Positions 46,707 through 59,800 of a stretch of DNA of 64,000 nt are shown in pieces. Origin of the DNA: Tubiluchus corallicola (lineage: Eukaryota > Priapulida > Priapulimorpha > Priapulimorphida > Tubiluchidae); NCBI GenBank assembly GCA_030141605.1, contig JAQGDQ010000820.1, positions 1-64,000 of the forward strand. The letters run 5' to 3'. The notes below the pieces were generated by a model, which worked only from the letters and a program-made list of their open reading frames with translations, was not told where the DNA came from and did not search any database. Positions within the stretch are counted from its first letter, which is position 1, and each line of letters begins with the position of its first letter. The translations under genes and the position numbers were made by a program.

Positions 46707-46942
46707 TACGTAATGCAAGCCATGTGTACAAGTGAAAAAACTACTATATAAAGGTTAATTCACATTTTCATATTTCCATATATATATATAATACTATCTT
46801 ATTATTAACGTATTTACTAAGTTCAGATAATGTTCATATAGACAAAAATACTTTTACGTCACACGAACTGTCCAATATTCCTAAATTAAACTGATAACAT
46901 TACTGCCCACCAGTGTCTAAAAATCTTTTTATCTATATTCGG

Positions 46943-46990
46943 GAAAGGATAGCAGACTAGGTGACTTTATAGTCTTTTCGCTATCCTTTC
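46943..46990. repeat. Short hairpin
   Basis: Arms GAAAGGATAGC (46943-46953) and GCTATCCTTTC (46980-46990) with a 26-nt loop. No known family. Confidence 0.5.
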
Positions 46991-47017
46991 TCTAGTTCTA
47001 GATCTGCTGCGTATTTT

Positions 47018-47822
47018 TGATTATACCTGTATTTATACGCAAAATTTTTTGCGGGGCCTTTGCTAGTCGTATATATTAATTCTACTGGTATATATATATA
47101 TATATATATATATAAGATTCGAGGCTACAGCCATTTGCGGTGATTTATATATCAAACAAAAGGTCTCGATCTAGTGTCGTGCCATTGGGGGTTTATTTTT
47201 CGAATCGGACCCACTGGGATGAACGGGGGGACGAAAAACCTCCAAAAATGGCGATTTTTCGGCCGTTTTTTGCAAAACACACGTCTGAGATCTGAAGAAC
47301 GGGAATGGGCCATGGGGGGGGGGGGTGCTGGCTATGGATAGATAGCCCGTTCAGCGGTGGGTGTCATAGGCCTATTTAGAATTCCCGAGAGGGCCACGGC
47401 GTCCCATAACGGGCATTTTCCAGGACCCAACTCCCGATTTTTTTGAAATTTTGGCCAAACAGCCTGCGAAAAAAACGTTCTAGCGTCGCCTGGTGGGACT
47501 CTCAGTAGGAGATATATAGCTCTTTAGAAAGAGGAAGAACAGGGCTACACGATGATGTGGGCTGCATTTTAGGACACGTCCACTGAGAGGAGTAGCGACG
47601 AGTTAATTAGATGTTCTATTTTCCGCAATTTTCGCTTAGAAAACTGCTGACGCAAAGCCATTGTTCTGACGTCATCCATTATACTCTGCTTATAATCTTA
47701 ACTCAGTAAAAGCTGCTGCTGCTGGCTTTGCATAACAAATGAGGACAAAGTAGAATGTTCGCGTATTATTGATTATACGTGTATTTATACGCAAAATTTT
47801 TTGCGGGGCCTTTGCTAGTCGT
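47018..47822. mobile_element. Repeat family D, copy 2, within ~55-bp direct repeats
   Basis: Direct repeats ATTTATACGCAAAATTTTTT plus GCGGGGCCTTTGCTAGTCGT occur at about 47018-47072 and 47767-47822. Between them is a (TA)n run, the family D core (47113-47280) and ~480 bp of GC-richer unique sequence with no ORF. Class unknown. Confidence 0.55.
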
Positions 47823-47924
47823 AATTAATCTAAATCATCTTCCTCTCCCACACGTTTTTTCCACAGTGCACCGTAGGCGTCATTAATTATAAACATGTCA
47901 GCGCACACAGTGTCAGCATCCACT

Positions 47925-49814
47925 ACAAAACAAAAATGGACAGTGATCAACAATGTTATAAATAAACATAAAAATAAACAAAATAGGTTAAATGAACTTA
48001 AAATCAACAATACCACAATAACGAAACCCAAAGATATTGCGAATTTGTTAAATGAGACGTTTGTTAACCTCGGAAACTTTAATTTGCAGAATGATTATTC
48101 TGATACCATAAAAGACAAACTAGAAACTGTAGGACCTGCAAATAACCAATTTTCATTTTCCTGTGTTACTTTTGCTGATATTTTAAAAATAATAAATAAT
48201 TTAGATGCCAATAAAGGTAGTGGCACATCTGGCATACCAATAAAAGTTCTAAAGGACAGTATGCATTTAATTGCTCCACATATAACCTATATCACTAACC
48301 AAATAATAATGCGTGGCAAATTTCCTGATCAATGCAAAACAGCTAATATTACACCAATCCACAAAAAGAATGCTAAAGATGAACCAATAAATTACAGACC
48401 AGTATCAATAGTTCATTGTATGAGTAAAATTTGGGAAAGAGTAATCTAAGATCAAATTATTACATATGTCAATCAAAATGAACTCTTATCGAAACATCAA
48501 TTCGGATTTAGAAAAAAAACATTCAACTGTCGATGCTATAATAAACGTAACTGAAAACTGGTGAGATAATTTTGATAAAAACAAATATGTGGCAGCAGCT
48601 TTTCTAGATTTAAGTAAAGCTTTCGACAGTTTAAATCACACACTACTATTAGATAATTTGAAAGAACTTGGATTTGAACAATCTGCATTAAAATTAATTA
48701 ATGATTACCTACAAAATAGAAAGCATCGGGTTAAAATAAACTCTACAACATTCTCAGATTGGGCTAACCTTCAACGAGGTATCCCGCAGGGCACACTGTT
48801 GGGACCTCTACTGTTTAACCTTTACATCAACAATATTTCTAACGTTCTACAACATTCAAGTATTACGCAATATGCAGACGACACGACTATTTATCTGGCT
48901 CACGAGAATATCAGCATTGCAAAACAGTACTTAGAAAGAGACATAAAGAATATCAACATGGCATTTAATTATTACAAACTAAAAATGAATAGTGACAAAA
49001 CATAATTTATGGTATTATCCCCTACAATTAACAATACTGAAAATACAGCTGCTATATCCTTGCAAATAGAAAATGATGTTATCGTGCAGTCAAAAGTTGT
49101 TAATTTCTTAGGCGTTAAGTTGGACAACATGCTTACATGGGAAGAGCAGTTCATCAACATTTATAAAAAAATGGCATTAAGTACTTCGTACCTTCGACAA
49201 ATCAGAGGACAGCTATCAAAACAAACAAAAATTCTAATTTACAAAACTTTAATTTTGCCCCATTATTTATATGCCTGCATACTGTACCAAAAAGTGAAAA
49301 GAGAGTCATACATCAAATTAAATGTACTTCAAAACTATGCTTTACGATTAGTTAATGGTCATTCTTTGAAATCATCTCACAATACAAGTAAATATTCTGC
49401 CACCTCTTTAAGAAACTCCATGAAAATCCCGATATTAGAAGCCCACGGAGATTATCAAACTCTCCTGTTTCTCTATAAATATATCAACAATATTAATTCT
49501 CCTTTCAAAAACAATAAGCTCCCACTTCTTAAAAACCCCAGTATGAATAACAGAACACTAAATTTAAGAAACATTAGAACGAACAATCAATATGGAAAGA
49601 ATTCCATTACTAAGCAAGCAATACAACTTTGGAATTCATTACCGACATCACTAAAACACAGCAGCTCTTTATCAATATTTTTATGTCTAAATTAAAAAAA
49701 GCATTTAATGACTCGTTTTGAATATCCGACATACGAACACGATGATACTTACTCAAATCATAATTTCATTTTTCCTAGACCTTACTAAACTAGTTTATAT
49801 TTTACTACTACTTA

Positions 49815-49891
<77 letters not shown>

Positions 49892-49945
49892 TTACTACTA
49901 CTACTACTACTACTACTATGCTGCTGCTGCTACTGCTGCTGCAGA
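47925..49945 (+). pseudogene. Dead non-LTR retrotransposon (reverse transcriptase, 5'-truncated)
   Basis: It starts inside ORF2 before the RT domain (KQKWTVINNVINKH). RT blocks follow in order: KGSGTSGIPIKVLK, ANITPIHKK, INYRPVSIV, FLDLSKAFDSLNH (motif A), RGIPQGTLLGPLLFNLYIN (motif B) and QYADDTTIYLA (motif C, YADD intact). Then come KLKMNSDKT and the C-terminal ILPHYLYACILY. It is broken by TAA 48447-48449, a frameshift in the A8 run at 48512-48519, TGA 48562-48564 and TAA 49003-49005. It ends in an (ACT)n tail (49806-49917) running into CTG repeats. It belongs among Jockey/CR1-like or related LINEs; the clade is not resolved. No endonuclease is present. Confidence 0.9.
49806..49945. repeat. 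(ACT)n / (CTG)n microsatellite
   Basis: About 110 bp of ACT repeats then CTGCTGCTGCTACTGCTGCT, probably the expanded LINE tail. The Leu and Val frames through it are artefacts. Confidence 0.95.
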
Positions 49946-50235
49946 GAAACGCAGCCATAATCCATAATCCGCGAGCCACGAGGTGTTTTCGATCTTCCAT
50001 AAGGTCACGTGGTTCGCCTACTCTAGCTAATCTTAGACGATATTTTGACGTTGTTTCCATTGAATCCGTACTTAATCTAAATCATCTTCCTCTCCCACAC
50101 GTTTTTTCCACAGTGCACCGTAGGCGTCATTAATTATAAACATGCTTTTAACGCAAGTGTCAGTGTCACACAGACAAACGCAGCCATAATCCATAATACG
50201 TGAGCCACGAGGTGTCTCTTCCATCTTTCATAAGG

Positions 50236-51990
50236 CGTATATCATAATCCGCGATATGCTCCATACTGTGTAAACATAGTAAGACGTTTTGCCATAATCC
50301 ATTTCGGTAATAGACGTCTCTAATTATGTAGCATTACTGAAATGTTGTACGCGACATGCGTTCGACTTCGTTTTATCTGAAGAAAAATTAAAAATTCTTT
50401 CTGCTAAGCCAGCGTCTAAACATTAAGTAACTCGTATAATGATAATTAATAATAATATGACATGACGAAATGTGAAAAAATGAAACTTACATCTTTGCCT
50501 CATACCGGTGACTCACTACTTTCATATCCTAACTGTGAAATGAGGCCAATGGCGTATTTCCTGACCTAGCTCACCTGTCTAAACTAGGAAAAACAAACAC
50601 CAGGAGGCACCACGTGCTTATATCCAAAACAAATGTCTTGCTTAAAAATTGCTTTTTAATGTTTATAAGACCATTCTGGTATGTTTGGTATGTTACCAAG
50701 TTGCGTTCTGTTTTGAATTCTTGTGATATAAATGAATTTTGTGCTTTGAAAACCACAAACGTGCTAATTACTGCATTAGAGAACAAAATCACCTTAATGA
50801 AATTAATAATCAAGTAGATTTCGCAATATGGCGTCTTACGTACCGCTCATGATGAGCCGACCGCGGATTACGACTGACGGCTTCCGGTAGGCAAGGCACG
50901 GTAGATGGAAGATGACAAAGGCATTATTTGTGTGAGAGGGACCATTGGTCAGCGTATGTGACAGGGACCATTGGTCAGTCTTTTTTCTTTTTTCATGAGG
51001 TGGCCTTTTCTTCTCACGACTCACCCCTTATGAATTATGTCCTCTATTTGACACGTGCCTAAAAAAACTTTTTTACCCTATTTTTAGTTCGTTCTATTTG
51101 TAATTAGGGAGGCCATATTTTAATCTACTTCAAATTCGAATTTTGTAATTTGGTAAATTCTTATTCTTATTGTGTAATTTTCCATTTCCTTTCCGGTCTT
51201 TTTTGCTTATTCAGTTAGTTGGGCGATTGTTCGACCTTGGTCAATTGGTCAAGTAGTTGTTTGATTGGCTCGCTGAAGATTCTTCCATTCATTTTTTCTA
51301 TATTTTTCTTCTTCTTTCACTGTTACTTGGTTCCATCCTACTCTCATTCCTGTCTACTCGTCTGTTTGTTTACTTCATTATTCAGTCCGTCAATCGTTTT
51401 TTAGGTCGTTAAACCTTTCACTCTGTCGTTCAGTTTGTCATTCCTTTCATCTTTTGTCTATCAATTTCATCATTCCTCTTCTTATATGTATGCGTTATGC
51501 GAAATTTAAAATTTACCCAAATATTAGCGGCAAACATAATAAGAATTGATCGTACCATGTGCTAGATGACCGAAGCTAGGCAACAGTGAAGCCGGTCAAT
51601 TACTGGATGGGTGAATATCAGCTACAATTCTCACTCATGGTCATTTCGTTCGCTATACTCAGTTTGGTCGTTTACTTCATTGTGGGGAATGCACACATAT
51701 CACAAAGTGGCAGTGTCTCATTTCAGAGAATTAATCTTGTATGATTTAGGTTCCTGTATTGCCACACTGTTTATATTAAATATGTCCTGCCAGTGAATCC
51801 TGGCTCCTGGCTGTTTGTGTGCCCGGTTGAACAAAAAATGGGCTTGGTCAAATTTGCTGGAATTTATTTACAATTTATATCTAAATGTGTTTAAATAAAA
51901 TTTACAAAGTGTCAAACAGAAAGCAAATAAATCAGTTTTATTTGTAATAAATGCTACATAATATGAGAATCGTTATTAGAAACCTTTACT
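50236..51990. other. Intergenic stretch, nothing recognised
   Basis: AT-rich. It has a small direct repeat of GGGACCATTGGTCAG at 50938 and 50966 and a T-rich degenerate CATT/TTCA-like zone at 51190-51480. No supported gene. Confidence 0.5.
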
Positions 51991-51993
51991 TTC

Positions 51994-54900
51994 AGTTCAT
52001 TGTTAATTTACAGTGTCTACACAATAAGTTGCTGTCATAATCCAATGACGTCAGAATTCATTGTTAATTTACACTGTCTACACAGTTAGTAGCTGTCATA
52101 ATCTAATGACGTCATGATGCATTGTTAATTTACACTGTCTACACAGTTAGTCGCTGTCATAATCCAATGACGTTAGAATTCATTGTTAATTTACACTGTC
52201 TACACAGTTAGTTGCTGTCATAATCCAATGACGTTAGAATTCATTGTTAATTTACACTGTCTACACAGTTAGTCGCTGTCATAATCCAATGACGTCAGAA
52301 TTCATTGTTAATTTACACTGTCTACACAGTTAGTCGCTGTCATAATCCAATGACGTTAGAATTCATTGTTAATTTACACTGTCTACACAGTTAGTCGCTG
52401 TCATAATCCAATGATGTCAGAATTCATTGTTAATTTACACTGTCTACACAATTAGTAGCTGTCATAATCCAATGACGTCAGAATTCATTGTTAATTTACA
52501 CTGTCTACACAGTTAGTAGCTGTCATAATCCAATGACGTCAGAGTTCATTGTTAATTTACACTGTCTACACAGTTAGTCGCTGTCATAATCCAATGACGT
52601 CAGAATTCATTGTTAATTTACACTGTCTACGCACTTAGTCGCTGTCATAATCCAATGACGTTAGAATTCATTGTTAATTTACACTGTCTACACAGTAAGT
52701 TGCTGTCATAATCTAATGACGTCAGAATTCATTGTTAATTTACACTGTCTACACAGTTAGTCGCTGTCATAATCCAATGACGTCAGAATTCATTGTTAAT
52801 TTACACTGTCTACACAGTTAGTAGCTGTCATAATCCAATGACGTCATAATGCATTGTTAATTTACACTGTCTACACAGTTAGTTGCTGTCATAATCCAAT
52901 GACGTCATAATGCATTGTTAATTTACACTGTCTACACAGTTAGTAGCTGTCATAATCCAATGACGTCAGAATTCATTGTTAATTTACACTGTCTACACAG
53001 TTAGTCGCTGTCATAATCCAATGACGTCAGAATTCATTGTTAATTTACACTGTCTACACAGTTAGTCGCTGTCATAATCCAATGACGTCAGAATTCATTG
53101 TTAATTTACACTGTCTACACAGTTTGTCGGTGCCATAATCCAATGATGTCAGAATTCATTGTTAATTTACACTGTCTACACAGTTAGTAGCTGCCATAAT
53201 CCAATGACGTCATATTGCATTGTTAATTTACACTGTCTACACAGTTAGTCGCTGTCATAATCCAATGATGTCAGAATTCATTGTTAATTTACACTGTCTA
53301 CACAGTTAGTCGCTGTCATAATCCAATGACGTCAGAATTCATTGTTAATTTACACTGTCTACACAGTTAGTCGGTGCCATAATCCAATGACGTCATAATG
53401 CATTGTTAATTTACACTGTCTACACAGTTAGTAGCTGTCATAATCCAATGACGTCAGAATTCATTGTTAATTTACACTGTCTACACAGTTAGTAGCTGTC
53501 ATAATCCAATGACGTCAGAATTCATTGTTAATTTACACTGTCTACACAGTTAGTAGCTGTCATAATCCAATGACGTCAGAATTCATTGTTAATTTACACT
53601 GTCTACACAGTTAGTCGCTGTCATAATCCAATGACGTCAGAATTCATTGTTAATTTACACTGTCTACACAGTTTGTCGCTGTCATAATCCAATGACGTCA
53701 GAATTCATTGTTAATTTACACTGTCTACACAGTTAGTCGCTGTCATAATCCAATGACGTCAGAATTCATTGTTAATTTACACTGTCTACACAGTTAGTCG
53801 CTGTCATAATCCAATGACGTCAGAATTCATTGTTAATTTACACTGTCTACACAGTTAGTCGCTGTCATAATCCAATGACGTCAGAATTCATTGTTAATTT
53901 ACACTGTCTACACAGTTAGTCGCTGTCATAATCCAATGACGTCAGAATTCATTGTTAATTTACACTGTCTACACAGTTAGTCGCTGTCATAATCCAATGA
54001 CGTCAGAATTCATTGTTAATTTACACTGTCTACACAGTTAGTCGCTGTCATAATCCAATGACGTCAGAATTCATTGTTAATTTACACTGTCTACACAGTT
54101 AGTCGCTGTCATAATCCAATGACGTCAGAATTCATTGTTAATTTACACTGTCTACACAGTTAGTCGCTGTCATAATCCAATGACGTCAGAATTCATTGTT
54201 AATTTACACTGTCTACACAGTTAGTCGCTGTCATAATCCAATGACGTCAGAATTCATTGTTAATTTACACTGTCTACACAGTTAGTCGCTGTCATAATCC
54301 AATGACGTCAGAATTCATTGTTAATTTACACTGTCTACACAGTTAGTCGCTGTCATAATCCAATGACGTCATAATGCATTGTTAATTTACACTGTCTTCA
54401 CAGTTAGTCGCTGTCATAATCCAATGATGTCAGAATTCATTGTTAATTTACACTGTCTACACAGTTAGTCGCTGTCATAATCCAATGACGTCAGAATTCA
54501 TTGTTAATTTACACTGTCTACAAAGTTAGTCGCTGTCATAATCCAATGACGTCAGAATTCATTGTTAATTTACACTGTCTACACAGTTAGTCGCTGTCAT
54601 AATCCAATGACGTCAGAATTCATTGTTAATTTACACTGTCTACACAGTTAGTCGCTGTCATAATCCAATGACGTCAGAATTCATTGTTAATTTACACTGT
54701 CTACACAGTTTGTTGCTGTCATAATCCAATGACGTTAGAATTCATTGTTAATTTACACTGTCTACACAGTTTGTCGCTGTCATAATCTAATGATGTCATA
54801 ATGCATTGTTAATTTACACTGTCTACACAGTTAGTAGCTGTCATAATCCAATGACGTCAGAATTCATTGTTAATTTACACTGTCGACACAGTTAGTCGCT

Positions 54901-56705
54901 GTCATAATCCAATGACGTCAGAATTCATTGTTAATTTACACTGTCTACACAGTTAGTCGCTGTCATAATCCAATGACGTCATAATGCATTGTTAGTTTAC
55001 ACTGTCTACACAGTTAGTCGCTGTCATAATCCAATGACGTCAGAATTCATTGTTAATTTACACTGTCTACACAGTTAGTCGCTGTCATAATCCAATGATG
55101 TCAGAATTCATTGTTAATTTACACTGTCTACGCACTTAGTCGCTGTCATAATCCAATGACGTCAGAATTCATTGTTAACTTACACTGTCTACACAGTTAG
55201 TAGCTGTCATAATCCAATGACGTCAGAATTCATTGTTAATTTACACTGTCTACACAGTTAGTCGCTGTCATAATCCAATGACGTCAGAATTCATTGTTAA
55301 TTTACACTGTCTACACAGTTAGTCGCTGTCATAATCCAATGACGTTAGAATTCATTGTTAATTTACACTGTCTACACAGTTTGTCGCTGTCATAATCTAA
55401 TGATGTCATAATGCATTGTTAATTTACACTGTCTACACAGTTAGTCGCTATCATAATCCAATGATGTCAGAATTCATTGTTAGTTTACACTGTCTACACA
55501 GTTAGTCGCTGTCATAATCCAATGACGTTAGAATTCATTGTTAATTTACACTGTCTACACAGTTTGTCGCTGTCATAATCCAATGACGTTAGAATTCATT
55601 GTTAATTTACACTGTCTACACAGTTAGTCGCTGTCATAATCCAATGACGTCAGAATTCATTGTTAATTTACACTGTCTACACAGTTAGTCGCTGTCATAA
55701 TCCAATGACGTCAGAATTCATTGTTAATTTACACTGTCTACACAGTTAGTCGCTGTCATAATCCAATGATGTCAGAATTCATTGTTAATTTACACTGTCT
55801 ACACAGTTAGTCGCTGTCATAATCCAATGACGTCATAATGCATTGTTAATTTACACTGTCTACACAGTTAGTCGCTGTCATAATCCAATGACGTCAGAAT
55901 TCATTGTTAATTTACACTGTCTACACAGTTAGTCGCTGTCATAATCCAATGACGTCAGAATTCATTGTTAATTTACACTGTCTACACAGTTTGTTGCTGT
56001 CATAATCCAATGACGTTAGAATTCATTGTTAATTTACACTGTTTTCAAAGTTAGTCGCTGTCATAATCCAATGACGTCATAATGCATTGTTAATTTACAC
56101 TGTCTTCACAGTTAGTCGCTGTCATAATCCAATGATGTTAGAATTCATTGTTAATTTACACTGTCTACACAGTAAGTTGCTGTCATAATCTAATGACGTC
56201 ATAATGCATTGTTAATTTACACTGTCTACACAGTTAGTCGCTGTCATAATCCAATGATGTCAGAATTCATTATTAATTTACACTGTCTACACAGTTAGTC
56301 GCTGTCATAATCCAATGATGTCAGAATTCATTGTTAATTTACACTGTCCACACAGTTTGTTGCTGTCATAATCCAATGACGTTAGAATTCATTGTTAATT
56401 TACACAGTTTTCAAAGTTAGTCGCTGTCATAATCTAATGACGTCATAATGCATTGTTAATTTACACAGTTTTCAAAGTTAGTCGCTGTCATAATCCAATG
56501 ACGTTAGAATTCATTGTTAATTTACACTGTCTACACAGTAAGTTGCTGTCATAATCTAATGACGTCATAATGCATTGTTAATTTACACTGTCTACACAGT
56601 TAGTCGCTGTCATGATCCAATGATGTCAGAATTCATTGTTAATTTACACTGTCTACACAGTTAGTAGCTGTCATAATCTAATGACGTCAGAATTCATTAT
56701 TAATT
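51994..56705. repeat. 61-bp satellite, about 77 units, carrying CRE octamers
   Basis: The unit is AATTCATTGTTAATTTACAC, TGTCTACACAGTTAGTCGCT, then GTCATAATCCAATGACGTCA plus G. Most units hold the perfect CRE palindrome TGACGTCA right after CCAAT; variants are TGACGTTA and TGATGTCA. Units at about 53700-54360 are nearly identical, while the edges diverge. EcoRI GAATTC recurs at most junctions. Diverged monomers continue to about 56930. Confidence 0.98.
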
Positions 56706-56883
56706 TACACAGCTAACATGGCTAACCACCATCGTAAACTAGTGATGTCGGTGTTCATTGTTAGTTTACACTGTTTACACTGCCAGCCACCATCACAATT
56801 CAGTAACGTCAGAGTTCATTGTCCGGTTACATTGTTTACAACACAATCCAGTGACCTCACAGTACACTAATTGCTAGCTGCCA

Positions 56884-59800
56884 TCATAAACCAGTGACGT
56901 CAGAATTCATTGTTGGTTTACATTGTTCTCCTAGGGTGCGCATGGGCAATCCGGGTGCACCGGCTCGTAAACGACACTTCCACCCCACCTCTGTGTTGGC
57001 TCGAGCTCGTGGAAAACTTGGACTCTTTGTGGCGCTAAGCAGTTTCACATTTTCTAATTCATTTATCCTATGTAAATAAAAAAATGTTTAAACTTTTTTT
57101 AATTATTTAAGGAAGCCTAAAATTTATTTACAGGAAAAGCAATTTTATTTGAAAGAATTCAATAGTTTGTTAGTTTGGTCAGCAGCTTTATCACTTGGGT
57201 AATTGCTTATTTGTACGAGTGTTTGTTTGGTTTGTTGTTTGTTTCTTATTCAGCCAATTATCTGTCAGTTTACCATCCTGACAAAACAGTGATGGCCATG
57301 ATGATGACAATGACAATGATCACAATGATCATGATGATGATGATCGATGATGATGACGATCGGTGATGGCGACGACAATGACGATGATGGTGATGATGGT
57401 GATGACAATGATGATGATGACGACGATGATAATGATGCTGATGATAACAATGACGATGACGATGATGACGACGATGACGATGATGACAATGACAACAATG
57501 ACGATGATGATGACAAAAATGACGATGATGACGATGATGGTGATGATGATAATAATGACGACGACAATGATGATGATGATGATGACGACGATGACGATAA
57601 TGATGATGACGATGACGATGACGACGATGATGATGACAATGACAACAATGACGATGATGATGACAAAAATGACGATGATGACGATGATGGTGATGATGAT
57701 AATAATGACGACGACAATGATGATGATGATGATGACGACGATGACGATAATGATGATGACGATGACGATGACGACGATGATGATGATGATGATGATGATA
57801 ACGATGATGACGACGATGATGATGATGATGATGACGACGATGACGATAATGATGATGACGATGACGACGACGACGATGATGATGATGATGCCGATGATGA
57901 CAATGATGACGACGATGATGATGATGATGATGACAAAGATGATGCTGATGGTGATGATAATGATGATGACGATGATGATGATGATGATAACAAAGGATGA
58001 CAATGATTGTGATCACACCATCTTCAAAAGACTGATTGTTGTTCTTTGCAGGTGTAGCAGACCTGAGAAGCAGACTTCTAAACTGACTATAATTATTGAC
58101 TGAACTATAAACGTGTTACACATTTTTGTGGGCAAAGCTGCAATAGCAAATGGAGCCAGAATCTCGCTTAATGGAGGAATAATTACAGGTCTGATACCTG
58201 ACTACATTGCTTGATAATTCAAACATGGCCATCACATCATATAGTAGTTTCTACTGTTCCTGGAAGTAAGTTTAAAAAGTGACTTTATTCTATTCTCACC
58301 TCAGACAGGTGTCGCTGTGCGCGTCCATGTCTGACGGATACGAAGGCAGGTTATTCAGCTGGCTAGTTTGTGCCTGTCCACACCAGGTGCCACTGCGCTC
58401 GCGTGTAGGAAACATCTTTCCTTTCGCATATTCCTGTATAGCTGTTCTTAGTTCTGGATATCTCCCTAACAGCAGCACAACGGGGCCACCTGTTGTCTGA
58501 AAAAAGAGTTTCTTTAAAAAGGAGAAAGAGAACAAGGGAAAATGAGACTGAATGTTCTGATGTTATTATTATTTACAATTTTGTTAGAATAATCAAGAGA
58601 AACATTCGAATGTGGAACTGCTTGACAGCGTATGATTCTATTTTTATATTAATATTTGATACGTAATTTTTATTTAAAACAAAAATATTAAAATAAAAAA
58701 TATTTAAGAGAAAGTATAAAATTTATAGCACAGAATAAAATTTACAGATAAAAATGACTAGTTAACAGATTAGTGTTAAAAGTAAAAACTGCAAACGCAA
58801 CTTACACAGATAAATGATTAGTGAGATCTGGACCTTTTAACCGTTTTTAAAAAGTTTGTTACTATGAGCACAGACCAAGGAGGCACCACTCACAGACCCA
58901 GGCAGGTAGGTAGGTAGGTAGGTAGGTAGGTAGGTAGGTAGGTAGGTAGGTAGGTTGGTAGGTAAGTAGGTAGGTAGGTATGTAGGTAGGTAGGTAGGTA
59001 GGTAGGTAGGAAGGTAGGAAGGTAGGTAGGTAGGTAGGTAGGTAGGTAGGTAGGAAGGTAGGTAGGTAGGAAGGTAGGTAGGTAGGTAGGAAGGTAGGTA
59101 GGTAGGTAGGTAGGCAAGCAGGCAGGCAGGCAGGCAGGCAGGCAGGTAGGTTGGTAGGTAGGTAGGAAGGTAGGTAGGTAGGAAGGTAGGTAGGTAGGAA
59201 GGTAGACAGAGAGGCAGGTAGGTAGTTAATTAGGTAGGTGGGTGCAGTAGGCATTAGCTAGGCAATAGGTAGATAGGTTAGTAAGTGGGTAAGTAGTGGG
59301 ATTTAAAATACAGTAGGCACTAGCTAGGTAATAGGTAGATAGGTTAGTAAGTGGGTAGGTAGTGGAATTTAAAATACAGTAGGCACTAGCTAGGTAATAG
59401 GTTGACAGGTTAGTAAGTGGGTAAGTAGTGGGATTTAAAATACAGTAGGCACTAGCTAGGCAATAGGTAGATAAGTTAGTAAGTGGGTAGGTAGTGGGAT
59501 TTACTTTAATTTCTAGCAATAAAAATTCTAGTAAAAGTTAAACAATTTATCTTTGCTTATATTTTACATATTTTTATACTACGTAAAATGTAACTAAAAA
59601 TCACGATTATTGCCTCCGGGTTTTTTATTTTCAAGTTGTTATTTTTTCCCGACGTAGCGCTTAATTAGTTACTGATTTTTTCATTCACCTGAATTTTGCT
59701 ACAGGAAAACTTTTACACTAACCTTAACATTAACACCTGCTCAAAAAATCCTAGCATGATTGATGTGTGAGAACCACGTTCGCTTATATAGCATGTTTGT

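Larger units (their letters stand above)
47825..50235. repeat. Duplicated segment split by a LINE
   Basis: A 73-bp sequence (TTAATCTAAATCATCTTCCT ... ATTATAAACATG) is identical at 47825-47897 and 50072-50144. A second block (AAACGCAGCCATAATCCATA ... CATAAGG) occurs at 49947-50004 and 50176-50235. The order R, LINE, S, R', S' implies a tandem duplication with a LINE inside the first copy. Confidence 0.8.

Noticed and set aside
49718-50060. Poly-Leu and poly-Val frames
   Set aside because: They are translations of the ACT/CTG microsatellite at the LINE tail.
51994-56705. Regularly spaced repeats as a CRISPR array
   Set aside because: Units are contiguous 61-bp satellite copies with no unique spacers, and the context is a spliced animal genome.
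56894-57079. Plus-strand ORF over the GC-rich block
   Set aside because: The minus strand gives a spliced exon in the correct phase with the PDZ gene; the plus frame has no splice or start context.
57265-58103. Long poly-Asp, poly-Ser, poly-His and poly-Met/Thr open frames
   Set aside because: They result from a GAT/GAC trinucleotide array, open in nearly all frames, and lie in an intron.
58862-59254. Leu-Pro-Thr-Tyr repeat protein on the minus strand
   Set aside because: It is a translation of the GGTA tetranucleotide array.
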